DNA of 64,000 bases from NCBI GenBank assembly GCA_029851415.1, contig CM056743.1:89626501-89690500 (forward strand), read 5' to 3'. This document shows, in pieces, positions 24,191 to 33,835 of this stretch. This DNA comes from Eretmocerus hayati (taxonomy: Eukaryota > Arthropoda > Insecta > Hymenoptera > Aphelinidae). The notes beneath the pieces are model-generated. The model made no database searches. It saw only the letters and a list, made by a program, of their open reading frames with translations, and was not told the DNA's origin. Position numbers and translations under genes: made by a program. The stretch's first letter is position 1, and every line of letters begins with the position of its first letter.

Positions 24191-24680
24191 CATGCAGAAT
24201 TTTCAAGACAATGTGAACACCGCAAACCGGAGTTCCTATCGAATTCGATGGGGTATTTGAGCAATAGCTGACCGGACTGGCTCACGCTTACGAATTCTGG
24301 GGTTATGTTTGTTCACTTTTCCTCCATTGGCGACGTAGAAAACGGACGTGGGGAGTGCAAGATGTGTGTAATACCCCACCTGGACCAGAAGGAGGTCTAG
24401 AGCAATTACTCGATAGCATGGAGTAAGGGATGAAAAGTTTGTGGGATGGAATGAGGTATTTTAGGAACAGATATCTTCTGTACCTATCGTCAATACCTGC
24501 GCCTGTGTCAATTTCGAGTTTTGCGGGATATAGTACATGTCGAAATTGGTGCATATAGCGGCAATGGGGTACGCATCGCATTTTGTAGTTTTGTTGGGTG
24601 TGTTACGTGGGAAGGGAGGGGTGATTCGAATGGATCACGAACAGATCGACTGAGATTGTACTTTAATGATGGAAACGAAA

Positions 24681-24686
<6 letters not shown>
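24191..24686. other. Intergenic, no gene seen
   Basis: Short frames only. It leads into the (GA)n tract that borders an R1-clade LINE fragment. Confidence 0.4.
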
Positions 24687-24714
<28 letters not shown>

Positions 24715-25151
24715 AAATTGTTCCAGAAGGAACATGATGCTCTGAAGAGGGAAGGAAGAAGAAAGAAGAGAGAAGAGAGAAGATCGAAGAAAGAAGAATG
24801 AAGAGCAGAAAAAAGACCATGGAAGGAGGAACAAGACCTGCGAGTCCTGAAGAGAGAGCCGCTCGATCTAGAGCGCGAGACGCCGCCGGTCCTGAAGTAA
24901 TGCTCACGCGGTCCCGGGGCCGGATTGGTAAGTATGGTGGATCTCTCCCTTGTCCAATGGCCGATGCCAACGGAGAAGGAAGAGAGGGTTTTAATCGGAA
25001 GGGGTGGCCGTATCGATGCGGATCCCAGCCCGGTACTGATGGGGGGGGGGGGCACGGACAAGCCGTATTGACCGAGACCTCACCAACCCGGAGAAGCAGA
25101 ATGGTCGTTTCCCGGAAGAACTTCGCAGCGTTGTTCGCCCTACAACCACCT

Positions 25152-25183
<32 letters not shown>

Positions 25184-25191
25184 GAGAGAGT
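24687..25191 (+). mobile_element. Third R1-clade LINE 3' fragment, plus strand
   Basis: After (GA)n at 24687-24711, the sequence from TCCAAATTGTTCCAGAAGG onward matches the reverse complement of the 8.6-9.1 kb fragment and the 4.7-5.2 kb 3' UTR, more divergent toward its 3' end. It ends CAACCACCT, then an A-rich tail with G interruptions (25152-25180) and GAGAGAGAG. It contains an 11-G run near 25041. No ORF of the element is present; the 170-codon frame on + is incidental. Confidence 0.75.
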
Positions 25192-25387
25192 TCAATGAGT
25201 GGTTGGTACAAGCGGTCTGGTTGCCGTACGGCTCGTCGTCGACGACGATGGTCCGTGCTGCAGCGTGGACTGATGCGATGGGGATGTACTCCGCTCCGTC
25301 GAAGTGCTGACGGTTCATCCGCGTCAGCCAGCGAACCGCAAACATACGTCGCGCGGCCACAAAGGGGAGAAGTGAGATCAGGCACTG
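25192..25387 (-). other. Open frame interrupted by the PLE, downstream half
   Basis: On the minus strand this encodes an open stretch (QCLISLLPF, RRMFAVRWLTRMNRQHF and onward) ending at the R1-clade fragment. Across the PLE insertion the same frame continues in 26945-27107 (DDLCHVVKGEDQCLIS). The frame is uninterrupted if the PLE and one 16-bp duplicate are removed. I do not recognise the product. It could be a host exon, an older element or chance; the upstream half includes a TG/CA-rich stretch, which argues against a conserved exon. Confidence 0.3.
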
Positions 25388-25440
25388 TCGAAAGATTGAT
25401 ACTATCGGTTTTTCCTGCAAAATTTATTTAGCACTGTTTG

Positions 25441-25482
25441 TGCGACGTTTCGGTTGCTTTTGATTTAACAACCCTTTTCAAG
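25441..25482 (-). ncRNA. Hammerhead-like motif in PLE 3' region (degenerate)
   Basis: On the minus strand a TTGAAAAG segment is followed by GGTTG, a loop, CAACC and then GAAACGTCG. This is the layout of the PLE hammerhead ribozyme: a CUGANGA core, stem II, then GAAAC. The first core element is mutated, so activity is doubtful. PLEs are known to carry such ribozymes in their terminal repeats. Confidence 0.4.
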
Positions 25483-25967
25483 CTAAAATTAAAAATTATA
25501 CATTATTCTAAAACACCATGACTGCTACACACACTACATTTTGATATAAACATCTTCATAATCACCTTAAAATTCACAAATAATATTCATGGTATACCCA
25601 TGGTCCTAATATATCCATCCAAGCACAGCTTGAGGTCAGTCTATTTTATTTGGCAATTTGGAAATAGAAAAAAAAAACAGAAAAAATGAAACTATCCAAA
25701 CAATTCTTTAAGGTTGATAACACTCACTCATGAGAAAATTGCACTACTCACAGGAAGATTTTTGATGTGATATTTTGAAAAGACTGTCATCTTTGTTTTG
25801 AAGGAAGATGTTATTTCCTTCTGTTGTCGATGTTATGACAACACACGAGAGACTAAAGGCAGGAGAAAGAAAGAGAGCGAAAGACAAAGAGAGGCATGAA
25901 ATCCAGAAATTTGACAATGCGGGTGCATCTATTGGTCAACCTCATCAACTAAATAATTAACGTTTAG

Positions 25968-26363
25968 TTATCGATCGAGAGGAACTGCTTTAAAGTGATC
26001 AATGGAATTTTTATGAATTATTTTTAGGCGAAATGTGTCTTCCATATGGTTGAGAGTGTTGGGATAGTGGTGGATGTTTAACATTTTAGAAAACAATCTC
26101 AACCTGTATCTATTTTCCAAATCTAGTATTTGAGCTTTTTCAAAATTGATTTTGTGGTTTGTATTGGAAACATGAATGGATAGAGCTGACGTGTCTTTTC
26201 CATTTCTGACGACTCGTTCGTGTTCTTGGATTCTCCCTCTCAGTTTACGTTTGCTCGTGCCCACATACCTTTTTTCACAATCAGAACAGTCTATTTTATA
26301 AACAACATTATGATTATCAAGTCTATCTAGAGAATCTTTACCTAATCTGATCATATTGTTGAG
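25968..26363 (-). pseudogene. PLE GIY-YIG endonuclease domain
   Basis: The domain follows the RT in the same frame after a single TAG (near 26362). It reads NVVYKIDCSDCEKRYVGTSK then an RGRIQEHERVV helix, matching the PLE-type GIY-YIG fold with its Cys pair, the YVG strand and the conserved Arg and His. The C-terminal basic tail ends at 25968. It would nick target DNA to prime reverse transcription. The in-frame stop separates it from the RT, so this copy is probably non-functional. Confidence 0.85.
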
Positions 26364-26944
26364 CTAATTTCCATTGAAATTTATGGTGGTAAAAAGTATT
26401 TTTGGAAGATGTATGAACGGAAACTTGTGACAATTGGTCTCTGAGTGTATTAGATGGTGAATCCGTCTATTTATGAATTTATTCATGAAATTTGGAGGAT
26501 AATCATTAGCTTCTAGGATCAGACGAATTAACTTAAGATTTTTTTCATGATATTGAGGATCTGAAAGTTTCATACATTCATCCACTAAGCTATAAATAAT
26601 GGCAACTTTTTGAGACTGAGGATGATGAGAAAAATACTTGATATATCTTTCAGAAGCTGTGTCTTTCCGGAACCAGTCTGTGGAACAAGGAAGATTAGGT
26701 CTTCGAATTACTTTCAGATCTAAAAAATTCATGCTGTCGTTTTTCTCTGATTCTAGTGTAAATTGCAAATGATCATCGTAGCTGTTGAAGACTTTGAGAA
26801 TTTTGGGAATCGCTTTTTTGGCTGCAATGAAAGAGCAATCATCTACATACCTTTTGTACAACAAAATATTACTTTTGAGAATTTTTAAACCGATAGTATC
26901 AATCTTTCGATTCAAGAAATATCCTGCGATAGAGCTCTCACATT
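26364..26944 (-). pseudogene. PLE reverse transcriptase, C-terminal half
   Basis: The frame contains YKRYVDDCSFIA with the catalytic YVDD near 26845, then NDSMNFLDLKVIRR (the NFLDL block typical of PLE RTs), a DTASERYIKYFSHHPQSQK block and a C-terminal thumb. PLE RTs are related to telomerase. Upstream RT fingers and palm are absent because the element is truncated at the target duplication. The frame runs out of the element into flanking sequence by chance or because the flank was coding. Confidence 0.85.
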
Positions 26945-27107
26945 GTGAGATCAGGCACTGATCTTCACCTTTAACCACGTGACACAAGTCGTCCGTAGCT
27001 GGGCCATCCCGCGTCTCCTGATGCGGTTGTTGTTTTTTGTGTGTACGCATGTGTGCGTGTGTGTTTTGGCATAACTGAGTGAGAGTATCGGTGTTTGTGT
27101 GGGTCAC

Positions 27108-27377
27108 GATGACATTTCTTCTCCCGATCTCTCTCTCAGATCACGTTCGTTTAATAAATAATCAATCTTACAATATTCTTTCTTGCAATTTCCTTGATAA
27201 ATAATAATATTTCATTCTTCGTATAATATCGTCATGAATGAGAACAATAGTATTATCATGGAAACAATAGGAGAATTGAATACCAATGGAGCTGCGAATT
27301 CAGTTCCATATTGTTCAAAATCATAGGAATCAGATATCTATCGAAATGGAGAAATTCCCCGAAAATTTTCTATATGT
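27108..27377. other. Intergenic flank of the Copia element
   Basis: AT-rich with no gene. It ends with ACGTG, which recurs right of the Copia element. Confidence 0.5.
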
Positions 27378-27385
27378 ACGTGGTA

Positions 27386-27682
27386 TGGGAGCAAATAAAG
27401 GGTTGGGGTGCACTACTGCTAATAAATAAATACTGCACAAATATTCACTCAAACTGACTCTTTATTGCACACCGTGTGCACTCAATGGTAACCTCTGATT
27501 GATACAAGGATAGCCGAAGCGCTCACTTCGGCTGCGTTATTACAAGTGGTGCGCACTCGCTCCTGCTCGTGCGCGGTACCGAGGTATCTCATATATATAT
27601 AGATATAGTATCATATACATGGGAAGGAAGTGAGCGCTAAGGGCGCTGATATTGTATAGTCGACAAAGCTACTTCACCGACA
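27386..27682 (-). repeat. Copia 3' LTR
   Basis: Read on minus it runs from TGTCGGTGAAG to CTCCCA (TG..CA ends). It holds AATAAA-type signals on the + strand side and a (TA)n stretch. It is almost identical to 36182-36476. Confidence 0.9.
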
Positions 27683-27694
27683 CTCCCTCCCTTT
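27683..27694 (-). promoter_or_regulatory. Polypurine tract of the Copia element
   Basis: On minus AAAGGGAGGGAG directly precedes the 3' LTR. This is the plus-strand DNA primer site of LTR elements. Confidence 0.8.
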
Positions 27695-28460
27695 GTCGAT
27701 TATGACAATTGGAACTTTCAGCGCTAGGAAACTTTACACACTCTCAGTGCTACAGGACTAGTTATGAAATAGGAAGAGAAGTTTTTGCACATATAATATT
27801 GACTGTAGAAAAATGGTTATTGATTTGGCGTGAACAAAGATCAGTCAATTTCTTCTCATAGTCGATTGTCCAGTCATTGCTGTCCTGAAAGCATACAATA
27901 GTTGATGATATGAGACTCAAAGTAATAAGAGAGAATCTCATTCACATGTGACTTCAGTCACTGGTTCTCATATTCATTATTTGGTCCCGCAACTTGACAT
28001 GAGTGTTTTGTGGCAATGGCTTGGTCGTGATATCGGACAGATATTCCTTTGTCGATATCCACGCTACTTTGACCTTTTCCTCATCAACGCATTGCTTAAT
28101 AAAATCTCCATGTGAGTCAGCCATGTGCTTTCTGTGCCCAGTATTCTCCCTGGCCTCTAGTTCTGCATGGATGTCTCTCAGACATATATCGAACCACTTC
28201 AGCTTATGACTTCCGTCCATTTCTGTACAATTTCGTGACGACTCATTGTCACACCATACTACTACTGGAAACATGGTTCGTCCTAGGATGTATCTGAATG
28301 ATTTGTCCAACGAAATCAATTCTTGGCATGCATCAGTCATTGCCAAATACTCCGCTTGGCAGGTAGATAGTGTGGCATAGGAAAGCTTGCGACTTCTCCA
28401 AGCAATTGCGTCTCCGAATAGTTTTAGGATGTACTCACCAGTGGACTTTGAACCTTCGAG

Positions 28461-28960
28461 AATGTTGATTGGAAACTTGGAATCGTCCTCGAAATTTTCA
28501 AAGATAAATATAGATGATCTTGGAATCGATCGTGGAGGACTAGTGTTTGTGCAAATGAATATACACAAAATAATTGCAATTACACATGTATTGCTACGTT
28601 TCGTCCACATATTTTGTGAACCTCTTCAGGCTAGAAATTTACAACATGGTCACATAATTATTTTTATATAAAAACGTGGAAACTCACTGCAATGTGAGTC
28701 CAGTTTTACGTCAATCTTTCGAGTATATATACTCGGAATACTCGAAAGATTGACGTAAAACTGGACTCACATTGCAGTGAGTTTCCACGTTTTTATATAA
28801 AAATAATTATGTGACCATGTTGTAAATTTCTAGCCTGAAGAGGTTCACAAAATATGTGGACGAAACGTAGCAATACATGTGTAATTGCAATTATTTTGTG
28901 TATATTCATTTGCACAAACACTAGTCCTCCACGATCGATTCCAAGATCATCTATATTTAT
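28461..28960. mobile_element. 500-bp palindromic insertion in Copia, 15-bp target duplication
   Basis: CTTTGAACCTTCGAG occurs at 28446-28460 and 28961-28975, a direct 15-bp duplication. Inside, arms 28500-28725 and 28739-28964 are inverted copies of 226 bp with no indel and no mismatch that I could see, around a 13-bp loop; the outermost bases of the right arm overlap the duplicate. A 39-bp stretch (28461-28499) is outside the palindrome. Each arm carries a hammerhead-like core. The long duplication fits target-primed insertion, as by a PLE, rather than a cut-and-paste transposon. Confidence 0.85.
28835..28870 (+). ncRNA. Hammerhead-like core in the palindrome (two opposed copies)
   Basis: CTGAAGA fits the CUGANGA core. 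It is followed by a 6-bp stem (GTTCAC with GTGGAC, one G-U pair), a 7-nt loop and GAAAC. The mirror copy lies at about 28594-28629 on the minus strand. Stems I and III are not convincing by eye and there is one unpaired G before stem II, so self-cleavage is unproven. The PLE at 25388-26944 has the same arrangement ending GAAACGT. Confidence 0.45.
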
Positions 28961-29141
28961 CTTTGAACCTTCGAGGTCTCTGCAACTCGCATCAGTAAGA
29001 GCTTCAAATACATCTGATGTTGAAGTGTATTTGATCCCCAGATTGGTTGTACCTCTCAGGTATCTGAAAATCCTCTTCACGTCCTTCCAGTCGTCCTCCG
29101 TGGGGCTCAACTGTTTTCTGGCTAGGTAATTCACGGCGTAA

Positions 29142-30563
29142 GTTATATATCTGGCCGTGTGAAATTAGCCAAGTACATCAAACTTCCGATTGCTTCTCTA
29201 AATGGAACTTTTTGCGTTGAATGAGATTTGTTTGACTCATTAGGAGCTGTTTTCGACTTCTTGTTTCTATGGTCGAGTTGACCTTTTTGCGTCGAATGAG
29301 ATTTGTTTGACTCATTAATAGCTGTTTTCGACTTCTTGTTTCTATGGTCGAGTTGACGCGTGATCATTGGCGTAGCCACGGGTTTGCACTTTTTCATATT
29401 GAATTTTTCAAGCATCTTCTCTGTGTAGTCAGCTTGGTGTATTATCAAGCTTCTCTCATTCTTATTTCTCTGGATTGTCATGCCCAGGAATAATCGGGGC
29501 TCTCCCAAATCTTTCATTCGGAAAGCTTGACCTAGGCTACATTTGATATTATTTAGCTTCTGTAAATCATTGCTTATGATAAGCATGTCATCAGCATATA
29601 GCACAACCACGGCTAGTTTCCCTCTTTTCCTCCAAGTAAATGAACATGGGTCATGGAGGTCATTTTCCAGGCCCAGTTTACGTGCTTCCTCTGAGAATCG
29701 CTTGTTCCAATTTTTCGGACTCGGTTTCAGCCCGTACAGAGACTTCTTTAGTCTGCACACTTTGATACCCTTTTCACTTTCTGGATTTTCTAGACCCTCT
29801 GGGATTCCCATCAAGACCTTTTCCTCAATTTCTCCATTAAGGAATGCTGTCTTGACATCCATCTGGCACACATGCAAGTCCTCTTTATTGACTATACACA
29901 GTGCAGCTCTGATAATCTTGATACAGGTTCATACGTCTCTCTCAGACTATATACGTTTTTATCCTTGAAGCCTCGAATTACCAAACGAGCTTTGTACTTG
30001 ATAGACCCATCGCTCTCTGTCTTCTTCTCGAAAATCCACTTTGAATCAACAATGTTAGATTTCGTCTTGGGTCTGGGGATTATTTCCCAAACTCCATTGT
30101 TTTTCATAGAATCCAACTCCTCTTGAATAGCCTCTTTCCACATCTCGGAATCCGGCAAACTCATTGCTTCCTCATGAGTAGTTGGATCTCTCGATATCGT
30201 AGCTAATAGGATATGTCCAAGCTCATCCTCCCTCAAGTTATTATCCTCTGAAACTTTTGTGTATCGAGCGAAGCTGATGTCCTTAACTGCCTTACATTTA
30301 CTTCTTGTCACAGGACCATCGCTCTTCTGGGTGTGATCATCCTGCGATTTCTGAACCTCTACATTTGCATCAACGATTTCAAGCTGAACTTTTCGTGGTC
30401 TACCTCGTTTTCTTCTTGGAGGTGCGCTTTGCTCTGAATCAGGCTTCTCATTACTCGTTGGTGTTCTTGTGGATCTTGACTCGTCAGTGAACTCAATGGG
30501 CTCTTGAGAAACTTTCTCTGTACATTGTCCCCTTCTATACACATCTCTATGAACCAGTTTCTC
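29142..30563 (-). pseudogene. Copia pol: reverse transcriptase
   Basis: Blocks in order: WKEAIQEELDSMKNNGVWEI and KARLVIRGFKDK in the first open piece (29892-30542); CQMDVKTAFLNGEIEE and LKKSLYGLKPSPKNWNK in the second (29143-29877); the catalytic YADDML at 29582-29598; then the FLGMTI block. Breaks: a TGA at 30564-30566, a small indel causing a frame change near 29900-29925, and a 2-bp TA gain near 29143 that ends the frame in a stop. A 75-bp tandem duplication (29209-29358) lies downstream of the catalytic site. Confidence 0.88.
29209..29358 (-). repeat. 75-bp tandem duplication inside Copia RT
   Basis: Two consecutive 75-bp units differ by a few bases and keep the frame (a duplicated QLDHRNKKSKTA..SHSTQK segment). 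This is an in-frame slippage or unequal-exchange event. Confidence 0.85.
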
Positions 30564-31412
30564 TCAAAATCTCACGTGTCTGGATTCAAAGAACTTCTTA
30601 GGATTTGGATGCCACAAGATGGAACCAGTGGATGTATACCCTACTAGAACTGTTCTGATAGATACATTGCTGAATTTGGACTCAGTCTTGGGAAGCTTTA
30701 CAAAGCTTATGCAACCAAATCTCTTCAGTTGTTGCAAATTGAGTTTGGTTTTACCTGGGAATTTGGTCAGTGGAACTTCATACTTTATCGTTTTATGAGG
30801 AGTTATGTTGTATGTATGCACAGCTACCTCCGCAGCTAGTTCCCACATACTTTCAGGTAAACCTGAATCACTCATATAGGCTCTAATTGTACGCTGAGTT
30901 GTTTTGCTGAATCTCTCAGCTGTGCCGTTCAGTTCAGGAGTATATGGTGGACTCGTATCATGTTCAATAGCTTCTCGTTTCATAATTTCAGCAAACTCTC
31001 CTCCCAGATACTCTCTTGCTTGATCACATCTCATGTAGCAAACTTTAGCATTATGGCCCAGTAAATTTCGGGCAGTGACTAAGAAGTCTTCCAAAGCTCT
31101 GCCTGCTTCGTCTTTGGTTTTCAGGCAATAAGTCCGGGCAAAACGTGAGTAATCATCTATGAATGAGATAATGTATCTCTTTTGACCCGGCCACGATAAC
31201 GGCTTTATTGGTCCCATGAGATCGGAATGTATTCTCTGGAGTGGTCTCTCTGCCTTCGTTCTATTCTCTTTGAAAGGCAGTTTCTCCATCTTCGAAAGTA
31301 TACAAATCTTACAATTTTTGATCGACTCATCAAACTCCACATATTCTAATATTTTCTCTTTTTTCTGTAACATTTTCGAATAGGCTAAGGATGGGTGTCC
31401 TAGCCTTTTGTG
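30564..31412 (-). pseudogene. Copia pol: integrase
   Basis: The zinc-binding pre-integrase region (HKRLGHPS, then CKICILSK) begins just after a TGA at 31413-31415. The catalytic core shows the D-D-E residues: HSDLMGPI near 31224, CDQAREYLGG near 31030 and NGTAERFSKT near 30915. The GKTKLNLQQLKRFGC block marks the C-terminal side. The open part is 269 codons and ends at a second TGA (30564-30566) in the same frame. Integrase joins the cDNA to chromosomal DNA. Confidence 0.88.
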
Positions 31413-32585
31413 TCATAGCATGGCATCGGATAATTTCATCTCTGACTCGGAATTTTGTGAAGTATTATCATTCATTACATCTTGTAAAGTGTCTATAGAT
31501 TGTAAATCATCAACTCTGATGATTCGATTCAACACTGTATTGACAGATCCCTCTGGTATGTCATACTTTGAAGTTTGGACCTCTAACTCTATGTGTTTCG
31601 GATTCAACTCTAAGTTTGACTGTATTTGTGGATTTGGCTCTGAATTTGACTCTATTCCCATCTGGACTCCAGGATCGACAAGCTTCTCTGAATTCTCCCT
31701 CCCAATCGCAGAACCAGATTCAATGGGTGATTTATGGGCACACGGCAAACCTTCTCCCTCCGGAGATAACAAAGTAATACCATTAGAATTGGCTTGCGAT
31801 TGTCCAGGAAGCTCACCGTCGATTGCTATGAATGCAGTACATGTGTAGTCAGCATTACTGACTTCAGTAGGATTCGAGCCTCCCGAATTTTTAACTTGGA
31901 ATCTAACAATCCAATTGGGTTTCTCATAAACTCCCTCAAGAATTGTCTTATTATTTGATTTGTCGAATACTCTGAAAATTTCGTTATCAAGAACTATACT
32001 AAAACCTGCATCAACTAACTTACGCAGAGATAATAGGTTTTCTGAAATATCTTTTGCGGCGATAACATTCGTAAGTTTGATGTGGCTCCCGTGTAATCTA
32101 TCATTCTTGAGCACAAGATCGCCTCTACCGTCAATCACAATATCTGCAAAACTATTCTTATTTGCACTCTTGCCAACTTCATTTTCAGATATCTTGAAAT
32201 CGGTTAAAACGAAACTCTTATTCACAAAGTGCTCAGTAGCTCCTGAATCGGCTATGAATTTTATATGACTCATAATACTGTCATTGTGCATCTCACCTTC
32301 ATCATTCTCGTACTCTTCATCATACCATTGCTCTTCTTCATCTTCTTCCTCGGGGTACTCCTCAGAGTAGTCCTCGTTGTTCTCGTATTCAGCCCTACGG
32401 GCAAACGGACGATTTTTGGGACCTCCGCTATTACGGCCTCTGTTATTTCCTTTGCCACGGCCTCGGGTTCCCTTATTATTCCCTCTGCTGGGCCCCTGGG
32501 AACCCCCTCTAGGGGTAACACGCCCTCTGAATGGCTTGCCTCTCTGAGGACCTCTTTCCCCTTGATACTGGTAGTAAGGCTTCAC
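31413..32585 (-). pseudogene. Copia pol: protease and linker
   Basis: The frame starts directly after gag, shifted by -1 relative to it, with no ATG at the junction (the first codon is GTG), so expression would need a -1 frameshift. The N-terminus is Gly/Arg-rich and then strongly acidic. The aspartic protease site is DSGATEH at 32229-32250. The region ends with DAML and a TGA at 31413-31415, where Copia elements normally have the Trp of the LWHRRLGH-type motif. That is consistent with a single TGG to TGA change. Confidence 0.85.
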
Positions 32586-33835
32586 TCTCTTGTTGGGGGT
32601 CCTTGCTGATTAGAGACCGACTTATGAGGTCTCTTCCTCTCAGCAGGTCGAGAGGCTCTCGAACCCGGACAATTATCAGAAATATGGTCCGTCTCGAAAC
32701 TGCAGCTGCGACAGTACCATTTATTTAATGGTATCAAGGGGCACTCATTCTGCCAGTGCCCGCCTCTATTACATCTGAAGCAGATGGTACCTTCCCCGTT
32801 AGAGTTTTGGGAAGTTGCTCTGGCTGCAGATGGGTTTGTCCTCTTTGCCAGCATATCATCGTCAATCTCAATGCGGCGCAAAGCTAGCCGCATCTCAGAC
32901 ATGCTCATTTCTGCCATGCCAGGAGGTTCATCAGGACGACGAGGTTCTCCTTGCACAGTTTTCTCAGAAGATTTCCTACGACGAATAGCCTCTTTCACAG
33001 TTTCAACAGAGGAGTCATGACGACGTAGTTCTGGCATGGTATCAATGACAGTTTGATAATAGTGACGACGTTTGTCGTCTTCATCAAATGGTTTCGTATC
33101 ACCGCTCAGCGCCAGTTCTCTAACTAGCTGATCGAAGCGTTCATTGAACTTGTGAACTCGCTCACCCTTCTTCATTCTTATTTCAAACAGAGCTGTTCTG
33201 ATTGATGCAGCGGTACATGCTATCTCACCTCTCCTGCTTTCTCGAAGTTTCTGTACAATCTCTAGGGGATCTTGCATACCCAGTATCTTCATGTGATAAT
33301 CTTGATCAATATGGCTGATGATGATTCTTTTTGCATAATTCTTTCTCATCGCCACCTCTTCCAGTTTCAAGTTCGCTGGCCCTTGGATGCTCGGATCTAT
33401 TACATCCAGCAGTCCCCAGCTCGTTAGCTCAGTTTTCAAATTATCGAGCCAGACTTCATAACTCGCTTTAGAAGTCAGTTTGTAATTGCTCGTGATCTTC
33501 GGCATACGATAATTCCCACTCGTACTAGGACCAGTACGATAATTTCCACTTGTACTCGGTCCAGGGTCAGCGGTATTAGCCTGTGCAACTCGTGACTCAG
33601 ACAGTTGAGACTCTAAATTGCTCTTCTCAACTTGCAGCATGTTCTTCTGGGCCAGTACTAACTTGTCGACGGCTTCTTTTACCAAAAGTTGATTCTCTTG
33701 ATCTCCTGCCATTCTTGGCAGTAAGCACTTTGCCAGCGCTTGGGCAGTTGCGATGGCATTCTGTAACTCTGATGGGTTTGTTCTCTCATTTTGGCCTGTT
33801 TGGTCACTCGAATTGGATGGATTGGTCTCACTCAT
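32582..33835 (-). CDS. Copia gag
   Basis: The open frame has 417 codons from ATG at 33835. The N-terminal region is Asn/Ser/Gln-rich. A UBN2-type Copia gag core follows (LTSKASYEVWLDNLKTELTS and onward, near 33480-33000). One CCHC knuckle, CFRCNRGGHWQNEC, lies at 32742-32783, then a second Cys/His-rich segment (CRSCSFETDHISDNC) near 32690. A 27-bp tandem repeat doubles GPSTSGNYR near 33500-33560. Gag packages the element RNA. It is the only fully open gene of this element. Confidence 0.88.
   Translation of the reverse strand: MSETNPSNSSDQTGQNERTNPSELQNAIATAQALAKCLLPRMAGDQENQLLVKEAVDKLVLAQKNMLQVEKSNLESQLSESRVAQANTADPGPSTSGNYRTGPSTSGNYRMPKITSNYKLTSKASYEVWLDNLKTELTSWGLLDVIDPSIQGPANLKLEEVAMRKNYAKRIIISHIDQDYHMKILGMQDPLEIVQKLRESRRGEIACTAASIRTALFEIRMKKGERVHKFNERFDQLVRELALSGDTKPFDEDDKRRHYYQTVIDTMPELRRHDSSVETVKEAIRRRKSSEKTVQGEPRRPDEPPGMAEMSMSEMRLALRRIEIDDDMLAKRTNPSAARATSQNSNGEGTICFRCNRGGHWQNECPLIPLNKWYCRSCSFETDHISDNCPGSRASRPAERKRPHKSVSNQQGPPTRE

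Larger units (their letters stand above)
25388..26944 (-). mobile_element. Penelope-like element (PLE), 5'-truncated, 16-bp target duplication
   Basis: The flanks carry identical GTGAGATCAGGCACTG at 25372-25387 and 26945-26960. Inside, on the minus strand, lie the C-terminal part of a PLE reverse transcriptase, a GIY-YIG endonuclease and a 3' UTR of about 550 bp. The first ~25 bp on the left (25388-25412) are the reverse complement of internal coding sequence at about 26887-26911, so the element has a short inverted terminal copy. The N-terminal half of the RT is missing. Confidence 0.9.
27954..29141 (-). pseudogene. Copia pol: RT end and RNase H, split by a palindromic insertion
   Basis: The upstream piece covers the RT/RNase H connection (KRIFRYLRGTTNLGIKY near 29050) to LEGS. 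The RNase H continues at 28460 and below: SKSTGEYILKLFGDAIAWRS, LSTCQAEYLAMTDACQELI, WCDNESS and a terminal TKPLPQNTHVKLRDQI. The conserved acidic residues in the YLAMTDA and CDNES regions are present. The 500-bp insertion at 28461-28960 with its 15-bp duplication splits it; without it the frame is continuous. RNase H removes the RNA template during reverse transcription. Confidence 0.85.

Noticed and set aside
28003..29134. Duplicate frames MWTKRSNTCVIAII and INIDDLGIDRGG
   Set aside because: They come from the two arms of the 226-bp palindrome inserted into Copia.
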